Assembly: GCF_934560975.1 (NCBI RefSeq)
Contig: NZ_CAKTFO010000020.1
Location: 1-53,103 of the forward strand
Reading direction: 5' to 3'
From: an uncultured Sphingomonas sp.
GTDB lineage: Bacteria; Pseudomonadota; Alphaproteobacteria; Sphingomonadales; Sphingomonadaceae
DNA length: 53,103 nt
Shown here: piece after piece, positions 52,717 through 53,103 of the stretch
How the letters are laid out: each line of letters opens with the position of its first letter
How positions within the stretch are numbered: the first letter of the stretch is position 1
Made by a program: the position numbers and the translations under genes
Notes under the pieces: generated by a model
What the model was told of the DNA's origin: nothing
What the model saw: only the letters and a program-made list of their open reading frames with translations
The model's database searches: none

Positions 52717-53061
52717 CAGCTGTTCGACGGCCTCGATGCGCAGCGGCTTCATGACAATGACCGCACGCTGCCATTCGTCGGGGATATCGGCCGAGTTGTA
52801 GCCGGTCGCGAAGAGGAACGGTATCGCTCTGGCTTCCAGAGCCTCGGCGATCGGGAAGCTCCTCTCCTGCCCGAGGTTCACGTCCAGCACTGCCGCATCG
52901 ATCGCCTTGCTTTCGATCAGATGCAGTGCGTCACTTACGGACGGCACCGGTCCGACGACAGCCGCCCCGGCCCCTTCCAGCTCTTCCTGAACGTCCCGAG
53001 CGATCATATAGTCGTCTTCGACGACCAGGATGCTGCGGCCTTGCAACGACGCTGTACTCAA
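52693..53061 (-). CDS. Single-domain response regulator with PFxFATGY motif
   Basis: A 122-residue receiver domain: EDD at 15-17, phosphoacceptor Asp 60 (AVLDVNL), Lys 105 (VMKPLR). The segment PFLFATGY at 81-88 matches the PFxFATG[G/Y] motif of Sphingomonas SdrG, a regulator in the alphaproteobacterial general stress response. A stress-signalling role is therefore likely but not proven. It faces its paralogue tail to tail and the stop regions overlap; the upstream region continues beyond the window. Confidence 0.93.
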   Translation of the reverse strand: MSTASLQGRSILVVEDDYMIARDVQEELEGAGAAVVGPVPSVSDALHLIESKAIDAAVLDVNLGQERSFPIAEALEARAIPFLFATGYNSADIPDEWQRAVIVMKPLRIEAVEQLLEAGDSR

Positions 53062-53103
53062 ACGCTCAGTCCGGTCCTGCCATAGCCGTCGAGGCAGGAA
53101 CGT

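Overview
The window looks like chromosomal DNA of a high-GC alphaproteobacterium, most likely a sphingomonad (Sphingomonas or a close relative). The main pointers are a circularly permuted (two-piece) tmRNA gene, a class I lysyl-tRNA synthetase, the infB-rbfA-truB-rpsO-pnp cluster, two RcnB-family proteins, and a response regulator with the PFxFATGY motif described for Sphingomonas SdrG. Coding density is high. Most neighbouring genes on the same strand overlap by a few bases (ATGA, GTGA, TTGA), so many long antisense open frames are artefacts of GC-rich third positions.

1-34,400 is core genome. 1-8,260 is a translation and RNA-turnover cluster: infB (5' end outside the window), rbfA, truB, rpsO and pnp, with a GNAT acetyltransferase and a HIT/alpha-beta-hydrolase fusion lodged between rbfA and truB. 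8,380-12,000 (minus) holds a PPP-type phosphatase, two membrane proteins, a DUF421 protein, the tmRNA gene and mscL. 12,132-14,810 is a lemA/TPM/TPM/Nudix operon. 15,027-20,070 (minus) holds an fRMsr, then an overlapping set of GNAT, SixA-like phosphatase, DinG/XPD-type Fe-S helicase and a PH-like membrane protein. 20,162-25,716 holds lysK, a periplasmic protein, two RcnB proteins, an orphan [2Fe-2S] subunit, rpsU and an FKBP. 25,764-34,358 holds ccmAB, a small metallopeptidase, pterin dehydratase, an osmoprotectant-type ABC transporter with fused permease and binding protein, oligopeptidase B, a DUF2256 protein, aminopeptidase P and a small protein.

34,397-48,834 is an accessory block starting just after a tRNA-Thr(GGT) gene. 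It is a two-sided restriction/defence-like locus. Leftward runs an operon of a ribbon-helix-helix regulator, a C5-cytosine methyltransferase, a DUF262 (ParB/GmrS-like) protein, a Z1-domain superfamily II helicase and a PD-(D/E)XK protein, ending in a 21-codon remnant. Rightward runs an operon of a second PD-(D/E)XK-like protein, a DUF1413-like small protein and a roughly 1,790-residue sacsin-type GHKL ATPase with a C-terminal nuclease-like DUF3883 domain. Four TGCACC-like boxes at exact 10-bp spacing lie just upstream of the regulator gene and look like its operator. My reading is that the methyltransferase marks self DNA and that the helicase, ATPase and nuclease-fold proteins act on unmarked DNA; this is inferred from domain content only.

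48,835-53,103 contains a two-gene operon of unrecognised proteins, nhaA flanked by 41-bp imperfect direct repeats, and two convergent, tail-overlapping single-domain response regulators. No integrase, transposase, CRISPR array or rRNA gene was found.
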